Positions 1 to 7,308 are shown, counted from the first letter of the stretch. The stretch is DNA of 7,830 bases from Rhodocyclaceae bacterium (GCA_013821865.1 PNJM01000122.1:1-7830), one strand, 5' to 3'. The notes: generated from the letters alone by a model not told the origin. Numbers and translations are program-made.

Positions 1-265
1 CCGGCGACCGGCGCCGGCGCGCCAGCTGCTCGGAGCCGGCCAGCGCCTCGACCATGCGGCGGTTGCTCTCGAGCACGCGATCGAGATACTGATGGGCGAT
101 GACCAGTTCGGCGTTCACCTTGTAGACAAGCAGCCGATCGTAGGAAGTATTGCCCCAGTAAACGATCAGTCCGATCAGCACCGGCAGGATCACCACCAGC
201 GGCAGGAGCACCAGCGCCAGCAGCTTGAAGCGCACCGAGGCCATCAGTGCGGGCAGCCTACGCAT
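1..265 (-). CDS. Membrane sensor protein, N-terminal part (probable sensor histidine kinase)
   Basis: Only the first 88 codons are visible; the gene runs off the left edge. The predicted protein has a short basic N-terminus, then a hydrophobic segment at about residues 15-37 rich in Leu, Val and Ile, then a polar and helical stretch (about 45-80) as expected for the start of an extracytoplasmic sensor domain. This layout is typical of membrane histidine kinases or chemoreceptors with a Cache-like periplasmic domain; no kinase domain is in view, so the function is inference. The ATG at 265 is preferred because a GGAG lies 7 nt upstream. A second in-frame ATG at 244 has a poorer ribosome site. 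The start overlaps the end of the helicase gene by 8 nt (ATGCGTAG), so the two genes are probably co-transcribed and translationally coupled. Confidence 0.6.
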   Translation of the reverse strand, partial: MRRLPALMASVRFKLLALVLLPLVVILPVLIGLIVYWGNTSYDRLLVYKVNAELVIAHQYLDRVLESNRRMVEALAGSEQLARRRRSP

Positions 266-2189
266 GCGCCTGCTCCGCCGCGAAGAACTCCAGCACCTCG
301 TCCAGCTCGCGCGTTCGCCGCATCGGCGGCAGCGAGCGCCAGACGCGCTTGCCGTAGGGCTTGGCGATGAGGCGCGGGTCGCAGATCATCAGCACGCCGC
401 GGTCGTCCTCGTCGCGGATCAGCCGGCCGGCGCCCTGCTTGACGTTGATGACGGCGCGCGGAAGCTGGTATTCCATGAAGGCGTTGCGGCCTTCCTTCTT
501 CATGTGCTCGATGCGCGCCGCCAGCACGGGATCGTCCGGCGGGGCGAAGGGCAGCTTGTCGATCACCACCAGCGAGAGCGCCTCGCCGCGCACGTCCACG
601 CCTTCCCAGAAGCTCTGGCTGGCCACCAGCACGGCATTGCCGAGGCGGCGGAAGCGCCCCAGCAGCTCGCTTCTCGACCCCTCGCCCTGCAGCAGCAGCG
701 GGTGGTCGAATTTCTCCGCCTCGAATCTCGCCGCCAGCAGCTCGTGGATGCGGCGCATGGCGCGCAGGCTGGTGCACAGCACGAAGGCGCGGCCGCGGCT
801 GGCATGGATCGCCGGCCAGGCCGCCTCGACGACGGCCTCGTTGTATTCGCGGCCGTTCGGGTCGGGCATGCCCTGCGGCGCGTAGAGCACGGCCTGGTTC
901 GGGTAGTCGAAGGGGCTGCCCCAGCAGCCGGTATCCGCCTGGTTCAATCCGAGCTCGGCGCAGTAGTGGCTGAAGTCGCTTTCGACGGCCAGCGTGGCCG
1001 AGGTGAAGATCCAGGCGCGCGGATGGCCTTCCATCTGCTTCCTGAAAATGTCGGCGATGAAGAGCGGCGTGGCATTGAGCGAGAGCGCCTGGCTGAACAC
1101 CTCGACCCAGCGCACCCGGCCGGGCGCATCCACCTGCCGCCAGCGCTTCAGCGTCACGGCCAACTCCTGCGCGCGCCGCCAGCAGTTCTCCAGCCCCTCC
1201 GAGCGCTCGGCCTGCGCCTCGAGCAGCGCGCCGAAGCGGTCGAGTTCCTCCGCCGCCGCCCGCAGGGCATCGTGGAAGCCGGCATCGAGCTGCGCCAGGG
1301 AGAAGCGCGCGTTCTCGCCCGGGATGGCCAGGCGCAGGTCGCGCGCCGCCTTCTCCAGCGCCCGCGCGCCGTCGGGCAGCGCGGCGAAGTCCCTGGCCAC
1401 GGCCATCGCCTCCAGGCGGGCATCGCGCGCCAGGTCGATGAGCTGGGCCGTGGACACGTTCTCGCCGAAGAACAGCGTGGCCGTCTCCGGCAGCTGGTGC
1501 GCCTCGTCGAAGATCACGGTGTTGCAGGCCGGCAGCAGCTCGGCCAGGCCTTCGTCGCGCAGCATGACGTCGGCGAAGAACAGATGGTGATTCACCACCA
1601 CCACGTCGGCCGCCTGCGCCTCGCGCCGCGCCGCCATGACGAAGCATTCCTTGGCGTTGGGGCACTCCTGGCCGAGGCAATTGTCGCGCGTCGAAGTGGC
1701 CGCCAGCCAGGCGGCGGAATCCTCGGGCACCTTGGCGCATTCGGCCTTGTCGCCGGTCTTCGTGACTTTGGCGAAACGGGCTATAACCTGAATATGCCCG
1801 GCCTCCTCGCGGCTGAGGAAGCGCCCTTCCTGCCGTGTCCGCTCCAGGTGGTAGTGGCAGACATAGTTGGCGCGGCCCTTGAGCAGGGCGATCGTTGCCG
1901 GCGCCTTCAAGGCATCGCGCACCATGGGCAGGTCGCGCTGGAAAAGCTGGTCCTGCAGGGTCTTGGTGCCGGTGGAAATGATCACCTTGCCGCCCGAGGC
2001 GAGCGCGGGAACCAGGTAGGCGAAGGTCTTGCCGGTGCCGGTGCCGGCCTCGGCCACCAGCACGCCGTGCTTTTCGATGGCGGCAGAGATGCGCTCGGCC
2101 ATCTCGATCTGCTGCGGACGGACGCGGTAGCCGGGGATGGTTCGAGAAAGCGGGCCCTGCTCGGAAAAAATCTCGGAAATGGCGAGCAT
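258..2189 (-). CDS. yoaA: ATP-dependent DNA helicase, DinG/YoaA family (iron-sulfur, XPD-like)
   Basis: A 643-residue superfamily 2 helicase, close to the usual length of E. coli YoaA. It has a Q-motif-like segment around GYRVRPQQIEMA (about 20-31), Walker A AEAGTGTGKT (46-55), the DEAH box (228-231), SFWEGVDV (526-533) and motif VI QGAGRLIR (585-592). Four cysteines at about 111, 171, 176 and 182 match the 4Fe-4S cluster ligands of XPD/DinG helicases; Cys151 is extra. Known members unwind DNA 5' to 3', and YoaA acts in damage tolerance with a replication clamp-loader subunit. The symbol is by family resemblance; DinG is the alternative. The ATG at 2189 is chosen because the protein then begins just before the conserved GYRVRP region and aligns without gaps to the second copy of the N-terminus at 6414-6527. 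The frame is open to 2288, but those 33 extra residues look non-coding. A sensor gene follows with an 8-nt overlap. Confidence 0.9.
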   Translation of the reverse strand: MLAISEIFSEQGPLSRTIPGYRVRPQQIEMAERISAAIEKHGVLVAEAGTGTGKTFAYLVPALASGGKVIISTGTKTLQDQLFQRDLPMVRDALKAPATIALLKGRANYVCHYHLERTRQEGRFLSREEAGHIQVIARFAKVTKTGDKAECAKVPEDSAAWLAATSTRDNCLGQECPNAKECFVMAARREAQAADVVVVNHHLFFADVMLRDEGLAELLPACNTVIFDEAHQLPETATLFFGENVSTAQLIDLARDARLEAMAVARDFAALPDGARALEKAARDLRLAIPGENARFSLAQLDAGFHDALRAAAEELDRFGALLEAQAERSEGLENCWRRAQELAVTLKRWRQVDAPGRVRWVEVFSQALSLNATPLFIADIFRKQMEGHPRAWIFTSATLAVESDFSHYCAELGLNQADTGCWGSPFDYPNQAVLYAPQGMPDPNGREYNEAVVEAAWPAIHASRGRAFVLCTSLRAMRRIHELLAARFEAEKFDHPLLLQGEGSRSELLGRFRRLGNAVLVASQSFWEGVDVRGEALSLVVIDKLPFAPPDDPVLAARIEHMKKEGRNAFMEYQLPRAVINVKQGAGRLIRDEDDRGVLMICDPRLIAKPYGKRVWRSLPPMRRTRELDEVLEFFAAEQAHA

Positions 2190-2294
2190 AGGATGAGGAT
2201 TTCCGGCGAATGTTACCACGCCGGCGGAACCTGGCCGCACCGTGTCCGGGCCGAAGGGCAGCGGATGCCGCATCCCGGGCCGCGGCATGATAAG

Positions 2295-2324
2295 ACTCTA
2301 AAAAATATATGGTTTTCCTGACAA
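2295..2324 (-). promoter_or_regulatory. Possible promoter of the helicase gene
   Basis: On the minus strand a -35-like TTGTCA (2324-2319) is followed, 18 nt on, by TAGAGT (2300-2295), which matches 4 of 6 bases of the -10 consensus. Transcription would begin near 2288, leaving a leader of about 100 nt before the ATG at 2189. The stretch is the most AT-rich part of the gap between the divergent genes. The prediction rests on consensus resemblance only. Confidence 0.25.
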
Positions 2325-2330
2325 CTGTCA
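2319..2330. promoter_or_regulatory. Small dyad in the divergent intergenic region
   Basis: TGACA-AC-TGTCA is a 5-bp inverted repeat with a 2-nt centre. It overlaps the possible -35 box of the helicase promoter and lies next to TATCAT (2331-2336), a -10-like hexamer on the plus strand that lacks a good -35 partner. It could be an operator shared by the helicase and HD-GYP genes. A 5-bp arm can occur by chance, so this is weak. The rest of the 2190-2395 gap shows no gene, terminator or riboswitch that I can recognise. Confidence 0.2.
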
Positions 2331-2395
2331 TATCATGAGAGGGTACAGCCTCGCACACCAAAGCGGGCGCGCTCACGCCGAGAACACGCAAGCGC

Positions 2396-5300
2396 ATGAA
2401 AAACAACAAGAGCCCTTTCTGGCGGAACAACGGCAGGCTCTCCTATGCTGCCCGCATCACGCTCGGCTACCTGACCATGGCGGTAGCATGGATACTGCTG
2501 TCCGACCGGCTTGTGGCGATAGTCGTCACGGATCGCGATTACCTCGTCCGCGTTCAAGCCTGGAAGGGCGTCGCCTTCGTCCTGGTGACCGGCCTGGTCC
2601 TCTACACACTGTTGCGCATTCTGTCCCCCTCCACCGCCGCCAGTCCGGAGGTCGCGAAGCCCGAGCGCTACCGGATCAGCCTGCTGCTGCTGGCCTTCGT
2701 CATCCTGGCTTCGGCCATTCTGGGCTTCGGCTACCTGGGCTACCGGCGCCAGGCGGAGGAATTCAGGAACCACCAGTACCGGCAACAAGCCGCCATCGCC
2801 GAACTCAAGCGGGGGCAAATCGAGCGCTGGCTGGCCTGGCATCGCCAGGATGCGGAACTGCTGCTGAGCGACCCAGACCTGATGGGAGCGGTCGGGCTGC
2901 TCGCCCAGGGCCATGCGGGCAGGCCCACCCAGAACATCCGCGCCCATTTTGAGGCGCTGGTCAAGGCCGGAAAATGGGTCAGCATCGGCTTCTACACGCC
3001 CGACGGCAGACTTCTGCTCCAGGCAGGACGCGCAGACGCCGCGGACCCACAGCTCAAGCGCGCCGTCGCCGATGCGGCAGCCGCCAACCGCATCAAGATC
3101 AATGACATCCATGCCATCGATGCGGCAGCCGCGGAACTCCGGCTCGACTTCCTGGTGCCTGTCGTGGCCAGCCCGGAGAATGGCCGTCCAATGGCGGTAG
3201 TGGCGCTGCGGGTGGATCCAAGGGAATCGCTGTTCCGGATAGTCCAGTCCTGGCCAGTCTCCAGCGCCACCTCCGAAGCTCTCCTAGTGCGCCGCGAAGG
3301 AGAGGATGTCGCCTATATCACTCCGCCGCGCCACATAAACAGCAAGCCGCTGGAGTACCGCGATCCGCTGTCCGACCAGATACTGCCGGCCGCGCGGCAA
3401 GGCAAGGACATCTACGAAGGCGTGGATTACCGCGGCTCGCCTGTCCTCGCCGCCTTCCGCCCCGTTGCCGGGATGCCCTGGCATGTCATAGCCAAGACCG
3501 ACGCCGGCGAGGTCATGCTCCCGCTGGAGCAGCAGGCCCGGTTGATCCTCATCATCGTCCTGCTGGCGATCGGCGCCACCGCCCTGTTCGTCGCCTTCCT
3601 CTGGCGCGACCAGCAGGCGCGCTTCGCGGCATGGCAATCGAGGGAACGCGAGGAACGCCAGGCGCTGGTCAAGCACTTCGAACACCTGATCAAGCACGCA
3701 CGGGACATTTTCCTGCTGGTCGATCCGGCCGGCAATGTGATCGAAGCCAATGACGCCGCCGTCGCCGCCTACGGCTACCGGCATGAGGAACTGCGGCAAA
3801 AGAGCATGCGCGAACTGTACGCCCCGGATGCACGAACGACCTTTGAACAGGACTTCCAGGCGGCAGACCGCCCGGAAGGCGTGCTGTTCGAATCGAAGCA
3901 GCTGCGCAAGGATGGCAGCACCTTCCCGGTAGAGGTCAGTTCCAGGGTGATCGACATCCAGGGCAGCCCCTACCGGCAGAGCTTCATCCGCGATATCGCC
4001 GACCGCAAGCAGGCGGAGGCAGCGGCGCGGCAGAGCGAGATTCGCTATCGCAACCTGTTCGAGCAAATGCTCGAGGGATTCGCGTACTGCAGGATGCTGT
4101 TCGATGACGGCAGGCCGCGGGATTTCACCTATCTGGCCGTCAACGCCGCCTTTGGGCGCCTGACGGGATTGCAGGACGTCATCGGAAAAAACGTGACTGA
4201 AGTGATTCCCGGAATACGGGAATCCAACCCTGAGCTGTTCGAGATTTACGGCAGGGTGGCCCTGAGCGGCAAGCCGGAGACGTTCGAGACGTATGTAGGC
4301 GTACTCGATATCTGGTTTTCGATTTCCGTCTACAGCCCTGAAAAAGGGTTTTTCGTCGCGGTGTTCGACAACATCACCCAGCGCAGGCGGCAGGAGGAAG
4401 AACTCCGCCGGCTGAATACGATTTACGCCATGCTGAGCGAAACCAACGGCGCCATAGTCCGTCTGCACGACCCCGATGCGCTGTTCCGGGACATCTGCCG
4501 CATCACGGTGGAGTTCGGCGGCTACAAGGGTGCATGGGTCGGTCTTGTCGATGCCGGAACGAAGCGCATCGTGCCGGCAGCCGCCGCCGGCGAACTGGAC
4601 GACTGCATCCGGCAAATCACGATCGGCACCGACCCCACGCAACCCGAGGGCCGGGGGCCGACAACCGTCGCATTGCTTGAAGACCGGCCGTTCTACTGCA
4701 ACGATTTCCTCGAGGATGCGGCCACCGCTCCCTGGCACGATCTGGGCAGAAAATACGGCATCCGTGCTTCGGTGGCGCTGCCGCTGCACCGCGGCGGTGT
4801 CGTGACCGGCGTGCTCACGATCTATTCCGGGGAGCCGGGCGTTTTCGACAACCGTGGGGAGGCGCTGCTGGAGGAGATGGCAGAGGATGTCTCTTTCGCC
4901 CTCGACAATTTCGACCGGGAGGCGGCACGGCACGCCGCTGCCACGCGACTGCAACTGCAATTCGACCGCATGCCTTTCGCTTGCATGACAGTTTCAACGG
5001 ATCTCGCCATTCGCGACTGGAATCCGGCGGCTGAACAGATTTTCGGCTACCGGAAAGACGAGGTGGTCGGCCGCAAGGTAATCGAAGTGCTGGTGCCGGA
5101 CTCGGCCAGGACCGGCCTCGACAAACTCTTCAGCCGGCTGCATGAATCCAGCCAGACCCTGGTCGCAGCCAATGAAAATCTGACCAGGGACGGCCGCACC
5201 ATCCTCTGCGAATGGCACGACACCCCGTTGCACGACGAGAAGGGAACCCTCGTCGGCATCCTGGCCATGGCCCAGGACATCACCGAGAAAAAGCGCGTAG

Positions 5301-6283
5301 AGAAGCAGTTGCTCGAAAGCGAGGCGCTGTTCCGCAGCCTCGTCGAACAGAACGTGTCGGCCATCTTCATGATCGAGGACGGCAGATTGGCATTCACCAA
5401 CAGCCGGACTCAGGAGATCCTGGGCTACGACGATCGGGAGATGCTCGGCAAGCCGATTCTCGATCTGGTTGCCGGAGAAGACCGCCCGGCGGTCGCCCGG
5501 CTGATGCGGCAGTTGATGTCCGGGGAGATTAAAACCGTCGAGGCCAGCTTCAAAGGCCTCCACAAGAATGGCACCCTGGTCGAGCTGGGTGCCCATGCCA
5601 CACGAGGAAAACGGCATGACAAGCCATTCATCCTCGGCGTGGCGCAGGACATCGGCGAACGCAAGAAGGCGCAGCAGGAGATCGACCGCTACATCGAGCG
5701 GCTGGAGCACTCCATGCAGTCCACGCTGGAGGCGGTGTCCCTGATGGTGGAACTGCGCGACCCCTACACCGCGGGCCACGAGCGCCGCGTCGGCGAGCTC
5801 GCCGCGGCCATCGGCGCCGAAATGGGGTTGGCGGACCATGTGGTGAAGGGCCTGCGCCTCACCGGATATGTGCACGACATCGGCAAGATCAGCACGCCGG
5901 CGGAATTGCTGAGCAAGCCGTCCCGGCTGACGCCGATGGAATTCGAGCTGATCAAGGCTCACCCCAGAAGCGGCTACGACGTGCTGAAAGGCGTGGATTT
6001 TCCCTGGCCGGTGGCGGAGATCATCCTGCAGCATCATGAACGAATGGACGGCAGCGGCTACCCGCAGCAATTGAAGGGGGAGCAGATCCTTCTCGAGGCC
6101 CGCATCATGTCTGTGGCCGACGTGGTGGAAGCGATGGCCTCGCACCGCCCGTACCGTCCCGGACTGGGCATCGACGTGGCGCTGGAAGAGATTGCGAAGA
6201 ACAAAGGCAAGCTCTATGACTCCGACGCCGCCGACGCCTGTCTACGCCTGTTCCGCGAAAAGGGATACGTGCTGCCGGCATGA
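2396..6283 (+). CDS. Membrane multi-PAS/GAF sensor with HD-GYP domain (predicted c-di-GMP phosphodiesterase)
   Basis: A 1295-residue sensor-effector. Two membrane segments (about 20-44 and 56-76) form an N-terminal hairpin with the SDRL motif common in proteobacterial PAS proteins. A third (94-116) leads into a periplasmic, probably double-Cache, sensor region (about 117-382), closed by a fourth (383-403). The cytoplasmic part then runs PAS (about 426-535), PAS (548-664), GAF (about 690-842), PAS (848-963), PAS (975-1087) and HD-GYP (about 1108-1290); PAS boundaries are marked by the typical D-I-x-x-R/K endings. The HD-GYP core is complete: His1128, HD 1160-1161, His1189, HHE at 1213-1215, DGSGYP ending at 1223, and Asp1242. 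HD-GYP proteins hydrolyse c-di-GMP with a metal centre, so an active enzyme is expected. There is no GGDEF domain. The start ATG has only a weak upstream GAGAA, but it places the first membrane segment correctly. The gene is divergent from the helicase and converges on the remnant at 6295. Confidence 0.92.
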   Translation: MKNNKSPFWRNNGRLSYAARITLGYLTMAVAWILLSDRLVAIVVTDRDYLVRVQAWKGVAFVLVTGLVLYTLLRILSPSTAASPEVAKPERYRISLLLLAFVILASAILGFGYLGYRRQAEEFRNHQYRQQAAIAELKRGQIERWLAWHRQDAELLLSDPDLMGAVGLLAQGHAGRPTQNIRAHFEALVKAGKWVSIGFYTPDGRLLLQAGRADAADPQLKRAVADAAAANRIKINDIHAIDAAAAELRLDFLVPVVASPENGRPMAVVALRVDPRESLFRIVQSWPVSSATSEALLVRREGEDVAYITPPRHINSKPLEYRDPLSDQILPAARQGKDIYEGVDYRGSPVLAAFRPVAGMPWHVIAKTDAGEVMLPLEQQARLILIIVLLAIGATALFVAFLWRDQQARFAAWQSREREERQALVKHFEHLIKHARDIFLLVDPAGNVIEANDAAVAAYGYRHEELRQKSMRELYAPDARTTFEQDFQAADRPEGVLFESKQLRKDGSTFPVEVSSRVIDIQGSPYRQSFIRDIADRKQAEAAARQSEIRYRNLFEQMLEGFAYCRMLFDDGRPRDFTYLAVNAAFGRLTGLQDVIGKNVTEVIPGIRESNPELFEIYGRVALSGKPETFETYVGVLDIWFSISVYSPEKGFFVAVFDNITQRRRQEEELRRLNTIYAMLSETNGAIVRLHDPDALFRDICRITVEFGGYKGAWVGLVDAGTKRIVPAAAAGELDDCIRQITIGTDPTQPEGRGPTTVALLEDRPFYCNDFLEDAATAPWHDLGRKYGIRASVALPLHRGGVVTGVLTIYSGEPGVFDNRGEALLEEMAEDVSFALDNFDREAARHAAATRLQLQFDRMPFACMTVSTDLAIRDWNPAAEQIFGYRKDEVVGRKVIEVLVPDSARTGLDKLFSRLHESSQTLVAANENLTRDGRTILCEWHDTPLHDEKGTLVGILAMAQDITEKKRVEKQLLESEALFRSLVEQNVSAIFMIEDGRLAFTNSRTQEILGYDDREMLGKPILDLVAGEDRPAVARLMRQLMSGEIKTVEASFKGLHKNGTLVELGAHATRGKRHDKPFILGVAQDIGERKKAQQEIDRYIERLEHSMQSTLEAVSLMVELRDPYTAGHERRVGELAAAIGAEMGLADHVVKGLRLTGYVHDIGKISTPAELLSKPSRLTPMEFELIKAHPRSGYDVLKGVDFPWPVAEIILQHHERMDGSGYPQQLKGEQILLEARIMSVADVVEAMASHRPYRPGLGIDVALEEIAKNKGKLYDSDAADACLRLFREKGYVLPA

Positions 6284-6294
6284 TGCGCCCCAAT

Positions 6295-6413
6295 TCAGGG
6301 CAGTTCCTCCACCTTGAGCAGCACCCGGCGTGTGCCTCTGACGCCGCGCGTGGAATAGCGCATCGTGCCGTCCTGGTCGCCTGCCTGCCCCTGACTCACG
6401 CCACCGATCTCCA
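6295..6413 (-). pseudogene. Second copy of the secretin-like gene 3' end (remnant)
   Basis: These 119 bases encode the last 39 residues and stop codon of the secretin-like protein whose longer copy ends at 7309. Alignment needs no gaps, and by hand count 110 of 119 bases match. Seven of the nine differences are synonymous; two change residues (Asn to Ser, Glu to Gly). No start codon or upstream domain is present: at 6413/6414 the sequence switches abruptly to a helicase 5' end in a different reading frame. It is therefore a fragment rather than a gene. Homology to the other copy stops exactly at the stop codon. The HD-GYP gene converges on it with 11 nt between the stop codons and no visible terminator. 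Confidence 0.85.
6295..6413 (-). repeat. Direct repeat, left copy (partner 7309-7427)
   Basis: The two 119-bp copies lie in the same orientation, offset by exactly 1014 bp with no indels. A 69-nt block (6320-6388 and 7334-7402) is identical; the differences cluster near the two ends. The copies bracket vapBC and the helicase stub. Homologous recombination between them would remove 1014 bp and leave one intact secretin 3' end. Confidence 0.9.
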
Positions 6414-6527
6414 GATGGCGGCGGCGATGCGCTCGGCCATCTCGATCTGCTGGGGGCGGACGCGGTAGCCGGGAATGGAGCGGGAAAGAGCGCCGTCGGC
6501 GGCAAATACGGAGGCGAGTTCGCCCAT
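6396..6527 (-). pseudogene. Truncated second helicase (YoaA-like) 5' end, 43-codon open frame
   Basis: The first 38 codons (6527-6414) match the N-terminus of the complete helicase without gaps: 27 of 38 residues and, by hand count, 87 of 114 bases (about 76%). An 18-residue block from IPGYRVRP to AERI is identical. Homology ends just before the Walker A region, and the frame then reads five unrelated residues into the secretin fragment before TGA at 6398. No helicase activity is possible. The degree of divergence indicates a separate allele or paralogue rather than a recent copy of the 2076-2189 segment. It begins 10 nt after the vapC stop codon without a good ribosome site, so a 43-residue product is possible but doubtful. 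Confidence 0.85.
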
Positions 6528-6537
6528 GCTGACGCGC

Positions 6538-6957
6538 TCAGGCCGCCGGCGCGGACACAGGCGGCTTGAGGCGCAACTGTGCGGCTTTCTTGACGAACTC
6601 ACGGTCGAAGGTCGCCAGTTCGCGGCATGTCGCGCTCAACGCCAGGTGGAGCGCATCGGCGAAGTCCACGCCGCGGCTGTAGCTTTCCAGCGCCGACTGC
6701 ACGGCATGGGCATGGTCCATGACCACCCCTTCCGAATCGGCCAGGCCACCCAGCAGCTTGACCACGTCCGCTGCGCGACAGCCGTAACAGGCACGCAGCA
6801 CCCATTCCAGTTCCAGCGTCACCGTCAGGGGCACGAAAAGTTCCTCCCCCGACGCCAGCAACGCGCGGGCGATGCCGGCCTGCCGTCGGGTTTTCACATC
6901 GGCCTGGGCCTCTTCCACGCAGGCACGAAGGACGATGTTAGTGTCCAGCGCGATCAC
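6538..6957 (-). CDS. vapC: PIN-domain toxin of a type II toxin-antitoxin pair (VapC-like)
   Basis: A 139-residue PIN-domain protein, of normal VapC size. The expected acidic metal-binding residues are visible: Asp5 in ALDTNIVL, Glu49 in the TLELEWVL segment, Asp98/Asp101 in DFADALHLA and Asp118 in ATFDRE. PIN toxins are Mg-dependent ribonucleases that cut tRNA or other structured RNA; the target cannot be read from sequence. The start is GTG at 6957, chosen because it places the N-terminal Asp at the normal position and overlaps the antitoxin stop by 4 nt (GTGA), typical of coupled TA pairs. The same frame is open further upstream, but that part lies over the antitoxin gene. All catalytic residues are present and the frame is intact, so the toxin is probably functional. 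Confidence 0.88.
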   Translation of the reverse strand: MIALDTNIVLRACVEEAQADVKTRRQAGIARALLASGEELFVPLTVTLELEWVLRACYGCRAADVVKLLGGLADSEGVVMDHAHAVQSALESYSRGVDFADALHLALSATCRELATFDREFVKKAAQLRLKPPVSAPAA

Positions 6958-7217
6958 AGCTTGCCCTTTTCCGCCAGCCGGCGGGCGGCCGCCAGCCCGC
7001 CCATGTCCGCCACGCTTACCGGCCGGCCGCCATGCTTGAGCACGCCGAAAAGCCGGCTTACCGGCTGCTTGCTCCCGGCCCGGGCCGGCCGCAGCGTGAC
7101 GGCATTGCCGTCGGGCGACAGCTCCACGTCGAGCTGCATGCCCGGCTTGATGCCCAGCGCATCGCGGATTTCCTTGGGAATCACCATCTGACCCTTGCTG
7201 GACACCGAAACCGTCAT
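6954..7217 (-). CDS. vapB: AbrB/SpoVT-fold antitoxin (VapB-like)
   Basis: An 87-residue protein with an N-terminal swapped-hairpin AbrB domain: the segment VSSKGQMVIPKEIRDALGI followed by PGMQLDVEL (about residues 5-33) is the classic family signature for DNA binding. The C-terminal part (about 55-87) is basic and helical and probably wraps and inhibits the PIN toxin. Such antitoxins also repress their own operon. The start ATG at 7217 is supported by a strong ribosome site, GGAGAGGTG, 7222-7230. Its TGA overlaps the GTG of vapC. A 14-bp palindrome lies upstream, where an operator would be expected. Confidence 0.88.
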   Translation of the reverse strand: MTVSVSSKGQMVIPKEIRDALGIKPGMQLDVELSPDGNAVTLRPARAGSKQPVSRLFGVLKHGGRPVSVADMGGLAAARRLAEKGKL

Positions 7218-7221
7218 GACA

Positions 7222-7230
7222 CACCTCTCC
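7222..7230 (-). promoter_or_regulatory. Ribosome binding site of vapB
   Basis: The minus strand reads GGAGAGGTG, with the AGG core 6 nt before the ATG. It is the strongest Shine-Dalgarno sequence I see in the window and fixes the vapB start. High antitoxin translation relative to the GTG-started toxin would fit TA stoichiometry. Confidence 0.7.
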
Positions 7231-7252
7231 GCTTCACCGATAATTGCCCGCT

Positions 7253-7279
7253 ACTCTAGCATAAGTCTTACCGGTAAGA
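7253..7279 (-). promoter_or_regulatory. Probable vapBC promoter and operator palindrome
   Basis: TCTTACCGGTAAGA at 7266-7279 is a perfect 14-bp palindrome. Just downstream on the minus strand is TGC-TAGAGT (7261-7253), which resembles an extended -10 element (TGn plus 4 of 6 consensus bases). The palindrome would sit between the -10 and -35 positions, where a VapB/VapBC repressor complex could block transcription. AbrB-fold antitoxins commonly autoregulate through such inverted repeats. The palindrome is seen directly; its role is inference. Confidence 0.45.
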
Positions 7280-7308
7280 AACCTGGCGAAGGATGCCGAG
7301 GCCGGCCG

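Noticed and set aside
2190..2288. Longer helicase N-terminus starting at 2288
   Set aside because: The additional 33 residues are Pro/Gly/Arg-rich and unlike the family. They would overlap the probable promoter, and the second copy of the N-terminus also begins at the position equivalent to 2189.
225..2321. A 698-codon open frame on the plus strand across the helicase gene
   Set aside because: It is an antisense shadow in GC-rich DNA: the composition is dominated by Arg, Ala, Gly and His, there is no recognisable domain, and the minus-strand frame has every helicase motif.
244..2430. A 728-codon open frame on the minus strand in another phase of the helicase region
   Set aside because: It has Arg/Ala/Gly-rich low-complexity translation without motifs and overlaps the clearly coding helicase frame.
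3284..6145. Long minus-strand open frames (3284-4960 and 4994-6145) opposite the HD-GYP gene
   Set aside because: Both lie antisense to well-defined PAS, GAF and HD-GYP domains and show no domain of their own; they follow from the codon bias of the sense gene.
6284..6294. Terminator between the converging HD-GYP gene and remnant
   Set aside because: The 11-nt gap and its flanks show no stem-loop followed by a T-run on either strand.
6958..7224. N-terminal extension of VapC in the same open frame
   Set aside because: It lies entirely over vapB in another phase and would push the catalytic Asp far from the N-terminus. The GTG at 6957 with the GTGA overlap is the standard TA layout.
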